A DNA stretch of 64,000 nucleotides, taken from positions 38,049-102,048 of the forward strand of contig JAUNGB010000004.1 in NCBI GenBank assembly GCA_030524715.1. Reading direction: 5' to 3'. The stretch's first letter is position 1, and each line of letters begins with the position of its first letter. This stretch comes from Eubacteriales bacterium (GTDB taxonomy: Bacteria; Bacillota; Clostridia; Lachnospirales; Lachnospiraceae). A program made the translations under genes and the position numbers. Positions 61,725 through 64,000 of the stretch are shown here, in pieces. Below the pieces are notes generated by a model, which worked only from the letters and a program-made list of their open reading frames with translations, made no database searches and was not told the DNA's origin.

Positions 61725-62365
61725 ATTCTTGAGGCTTTAGCGTCTTCTTCTAATTCCTCCGGAAGGTATTTCCGAAATACTGTGACATAGACGCCGGAGC
61801 TGAGATATGCGTAGATTCCTGCCCCTGCGATCAACATCAACCCGATAAAGGGAGGGAAGGTCAGGGTAAGCAGTACGAATGTGGCGATAATAAAAATTAA
61901 AAGCAAAGTAAATAAAAAGTTTGAGAGAGAGATTAAAAAAGCGTTTTTCAGGTTATCAATAATCCGATTCTCAAATTTGGCCTGTACCGGAAAAATATAA
62001 AGTACGGTACAGAAAAAGGGAATCAGGAGAACGGAACAGCTAATCAGCATAAATCTGCCAACGGTTCCTCCCACGGCCATGCCGATATGGAGATCCATAA
62101 AGAGGATGGCTCCCACCAGCAAAATTAAAAGCCAGATCAAAGTAGACTGTTTAAAGTTTGACTTAAATGCCTTAAAGAAGTTCCGGGTGATGTAGCCTTC
62201 GTCCCTTCGGATCCTTTTCATGCAGCAGTAGTACAGGGCGGTGGTGGACGCCCCTATGGTAACTACAGGAAGGCTGAAGACGACCCAGAGTACATGTAAA
62301 AGCACAATATCGGCCACAAGATACAAAAAGCGGGAAATCCCGCTGTTAAAAGAAAACAGGTTCAT
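61712..62365 (-). CDS. YesL family membrane protein (DUF624)
   Basis: A 217-residue membrane protein with five predicted membrane segments: LYLVADIVLLHVLWVVFSLP at the start and the family motif VVTIGASTTALYYCCMKRIR. YesL proteins are found with ABC importers for plant sugars such as rhamnogalacturonan oligosaccharides, and their role is unknown. It is transcribed leftward and its promoter region carries the CTAAAAT motif (62393-62406). Confidence 0.88.
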   Translation of the reverse strand: MNLFSFNSGISRFLYLVADIVLLHVLWVVFSLPVVTIGASTTALYYCCMKRIRRDEGYITRNFFKAFKSNFKQSTLIWLLILLVGAILFMDLHIGMAVGGTVGRFMLISCSVLLIPFFCTVLYIFPVQAKFENRIIDNLKNAFLISLSNFLFTLLLIFIIATFVLLTLTFPPFIGLMLIAGAGIYAYLSSGVYVTVFRKYLPEELEEDAKASRIGQE

Positions 62366-62392
62366 GGTTTTGTATTGCTCCTTTTTTGAAAA

Positions 62393-62515
62393 ATCTAAAA
62401 TAGTTTACTTTTATATTATATCTTGTAATGAAAGAAAAGTCGACAAAAAATGAAATAAAAATTAGACAAAAAAATTTAGATCAATGTGTAATAATTTACT
62501 AAAAACTAAAATAAT
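62393..62515. promoter_or_regulatory. CTAAAAT motif cluster between yesL and the GH43 gene
   Basis: ATCTAAAATAGTTT (62393-62406) and AACTAAAATAAT (62504-62515), plus an inverted TTTAGAT at 62475-62481. The same motif recurs upstream of the final gene (63757-63892). It may be a regulator site shared by the arabinan genes. Confidence 0.5.
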
Positions 62516-62585
62516 GATTGCATATCCGTATAAAGAGGTGTAAAATAGGGTGTAAGAACCTGATAATATAATAGGGGGATTGAAG

Positions 62586-63569
62586 ATGAGAGGAAAAGAA
62601 ATCTGTATCACAGAATACAACATACCACTAATAGAACAGCGGGCGGATCCGTATGTATTCCGGGCACCAGATGGAACCTATTATTTTATGGGCTCCGTAC
62701 CGGAATATGACAGACTGGCCATTCGTCATGCTTCTACAATCCGGGGACTGAGGGATGCTGAAGAAAAGACGGTCTGGACAAAGCATGAGAGCGGGCCGCA
62801 GAGTCTGCATATCTGGGCTCCGGAGTTACACTATCTGGACGGCAGATGGTTTATCTACTACGCAGCCAGTGAAGTAAAGAACAAATGGAAATTGCGTCCG
62901 TATATCCTGGAGTGTATGGGTGATGATCCTATGGAGGATCCCTGGGAAGAAAGAGGTATGATCCAGCCTGCGGACGGTGATAAATTCAGCTTCCGGGATT
63001 TTTCCCTGGATGCGACGATCCTTCAGCACAAAGGAGAGAAATATTTTATCTGGGCTGAAAAGGTCAATAAAGGTAAGAAGATATCTAATCTTTATATCGC
63101 GCGAATGGAATCGCCATATAAATTAGCTACTGCCCAGGTATTGCTGACGACGCCGGACTATGACTGGGAGAGGGTAAATTTCTGGGTAAACGAGGGGCCT
63201 GCCGTTTTGAAGCATGACGGTAAGATATTCCTGACCTATTCCGCCAGCTCTACCGGAGCATGTTACTGCATGGGAATGCTCAGTATTGATGAAGATGAGG
63301 ATCTGCTTGATCCGCGGGCATGGAAGAAGGAACGGTATCCGGTCCTGGCGACCGATTCGGATAAGGGAATCTTCGGACCCGGACATAATTCCTTTGTAAA
63401 AGGAGAGGACGGCGTTACGGATTACTGTATTTATCATGCGCGCCAGTATGAGAAAATTACCGGAAATTCCTTATATGATATTAATCGCCATGCGATGATG
63501 ATGGAGATTACCTATGATGAAAAAGGCTTCCCTGTTTTTGCTTACCAGCCATGGAAACGCTGGAAATAA
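62586..63569 (+). CDS. GH43 family enzyme (probable exo-arabinosidase/xylosidase)
   Basis: A 327-residue propeller enzyme with no signal peptide. Catalytic residues are in RADPYVF (Asp near 21), SLDATILQ (Asp near 140) and VNEGPAVL (Glu near 201). ATG 62586 follows AGGGGGAT at 62572-62579; the TTG at 62580 is inside the site. It probably trims arabino-oligosaccharides in the cytoplasm. It is followed by a strong terminator at 63601. Confidence 0.88.
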   Translation: MRGKEICITEYNIPLIEQRADPYVFRAPDGTYYFMGSVPEYDRLAIRHASTIRGLRDAEEKTVWTKHESGPQSLHIWAPELHYLDGRWFIYYAASEVKNKWKLRPYILECMGDDPMEDPWEERGMIQPADGDKFSFRDFSLDATILQHKGEKYFIWAEKVNKGKKISNLYIARMESPYKLATAQVLLTTPDYDWERVNFWVNEGPAVLKHDGKIFLTYSASSTGACYCMGMLSIDEDEDLLDPRAWKKERYPVLATDSDKGIFGPGHNSFVKGEDGVTDYCIYHARQYEKITGNSLYDINRHAMMMEITYDEKGFPVFAYQPWKRWK

Positions 63570-63600
63570 TGAAACAATGAATCAATGAAACGAGAAATGT

Positions 63601-63639
63601 CCGAACTGCCTTATTTACAGGCGGTTCGGGCTTTTTTTT
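63601..63639 (+). terminator. Terminator of the GH43 gene
   Basis: CCGAACTGCC (63601-63610) and GGCGGTTCGG (63620-63629) pair with one G-U, followed by GC and eight T. Confidence 0.85.
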
Positions 63640-63873
63640 ATTCGCGCAGGCAAAGCGGAATTCAAACACGCTCTGGCTTTGCCTGGCTGTTCCGGACAAA
63701 AATGCCCGTTTCGTTCTGTATATCAGAGAAAACAGGAAAAACAAAAGCGCTGAAATATTTTAGATAAAACTAAAATGATTTTTTTTTGTGTGCATATTGC
63801 ATAAAAATAAAAAAGTGATTCTATGAATAACTGACAAAAATTTGAAATTAGTTTAGAAAAAGATAAAAAACCA

Positions 63874-63902
63874 TAGACAAATCTAAAATAATCTGCTATG
63901 AT
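63874..63902 (+). promoter_or_regulatory. Promoter of the last gene, with CTAAAAT motif in the spacer
   Basis: TAGACA (63874-63879), a 17-base spacer, TATGAT (63897-63902). The spacer contains ATCTAAAATAAT (63881-63892), which would let a bound regulator block or assist polymerase. Confidence 0.6.
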
Positions 63903-63963
63903 GAATTTACAAGAAAAACAAGCGTATGGAAGGATACATACGCAGATAAAAGGAGGAACTCAT

Positions 63964-64000
63964 ATGAGAAGAAAGAAACTTTTGGCTCTCGGATTAGCAG
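63964..64000 (+). CDS. Start of an exported protein, probably an ABC binding protein
   Basis: AAAGGAGGAACT precedes ATG 63964; only 12 codons are present, MRRKKLLALGLA, a typical signal-peptide start. The context (arabinan genes, YesL) suggests the substrate-binding protein of another CUT1 importer. The rest is beyond the window, so the function is a guess. Confidence 0.6.
   Translation, partial: MRRKKLLALGLA

Larger units (their letters stand above)
63570..63963. other. Gene-free stretch with terminator, motif cluster and promoter
   Basis: About 390 bases. It contains the terminator at 63601-63639, the motif pair ATTTTAG-N6-CTAAAAT (63757-63776), and a promoter at 63874-63902. No gene seen. 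Confidence 0.7.

Overview
The window looks like the chromosome of an endospore-forming, carbohydrate-degrading gut Firmicute, most likely a Lachnospiraceae member. This rests on a spoVT homologue, strong AGGAGG ribosome sites, ATG, GTG and TTG starts, several CUT1 sugar ABC importers without a local ATPase gene, YesL/DUF624, a DUF6171 protein and a dense set of plant-polysaccharide enzymes. The genus is an inference; no 16S or ribosomal gene is present.

Layout. (1) 1-13.1 kb: a divergent GH51 arabinofuranosidase (partial), an FGGY sugar kinase, a SorC-type regulator, a complete CUT1 binding protein and permease set, a DUF5060/DUF5605-type glycosidase, an UlaG-like lactonase, an FG-GAP-like protein and a 1032-residue GH106-like glycosidase. 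A repeated TGCACAWATGTTC motif next to the promoters is the likely SorC operator. (2) 13.2-20.9 kb: a LacI regulator, a second CUT1 importer, a GH78 rhamnosidase and an RpiB/LacAB isomerase, with two TTAAAACGTTTTAA operators. One permease carries an in-frame amber codon. (3) 21-28.7 kb: an AAA/PD-(D/E)XK protein, a SWIM protein, a toxin-antitoxin-like pair, spoVT, a D-Ala-D-Ala peptidase, pncB and tRNA-Gln(CUG). (4) 28.8-31.8 kb: a visibly AT-rich three-gene cassette (XRE regulator, SF1 helicase, unknown protein) directly behind the tRNA, the best candidate here for an undescribed system. (5) 32-44.4 kb: two LysR regulators divergent from an operon encoding a secreted esterase, a GPH transporter, a second esterase, subtype B tannase, a GH3 enzyme, beta-phosphoglucomutase, a UbiD decarboxylase, UbiX and an LpdD-like protein. 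It reads as a galloyl-ester (hydrolysable tannin) to pyrogallol pathway. (6) 44.5-54 kb: a decayed accessory zone with an AIPR-family phage-resistance protein, an nhaC fragment, a frameshifted PIN toxin, an AAA/PDDEXK protein, two copies of a broken rpn gene, duplicated leaders and repeats. (7) 54-64 kb: an orphan sugar-binding protein, an AraC regulator, a GH27, then an arabinan locus with GH51, DUF6171, secreted GH43, YesL, intracellular GH43 and the start of another gene.

Together the intact genes take up and hydrolyse arabinose-, rhamnose-, galactose- and galloyl-decorated plant material. The accessory zones show insertion, duplication and decay. Start codons were chosen by Shine-Dalgarno position and family alignment from memory; no database search was run.
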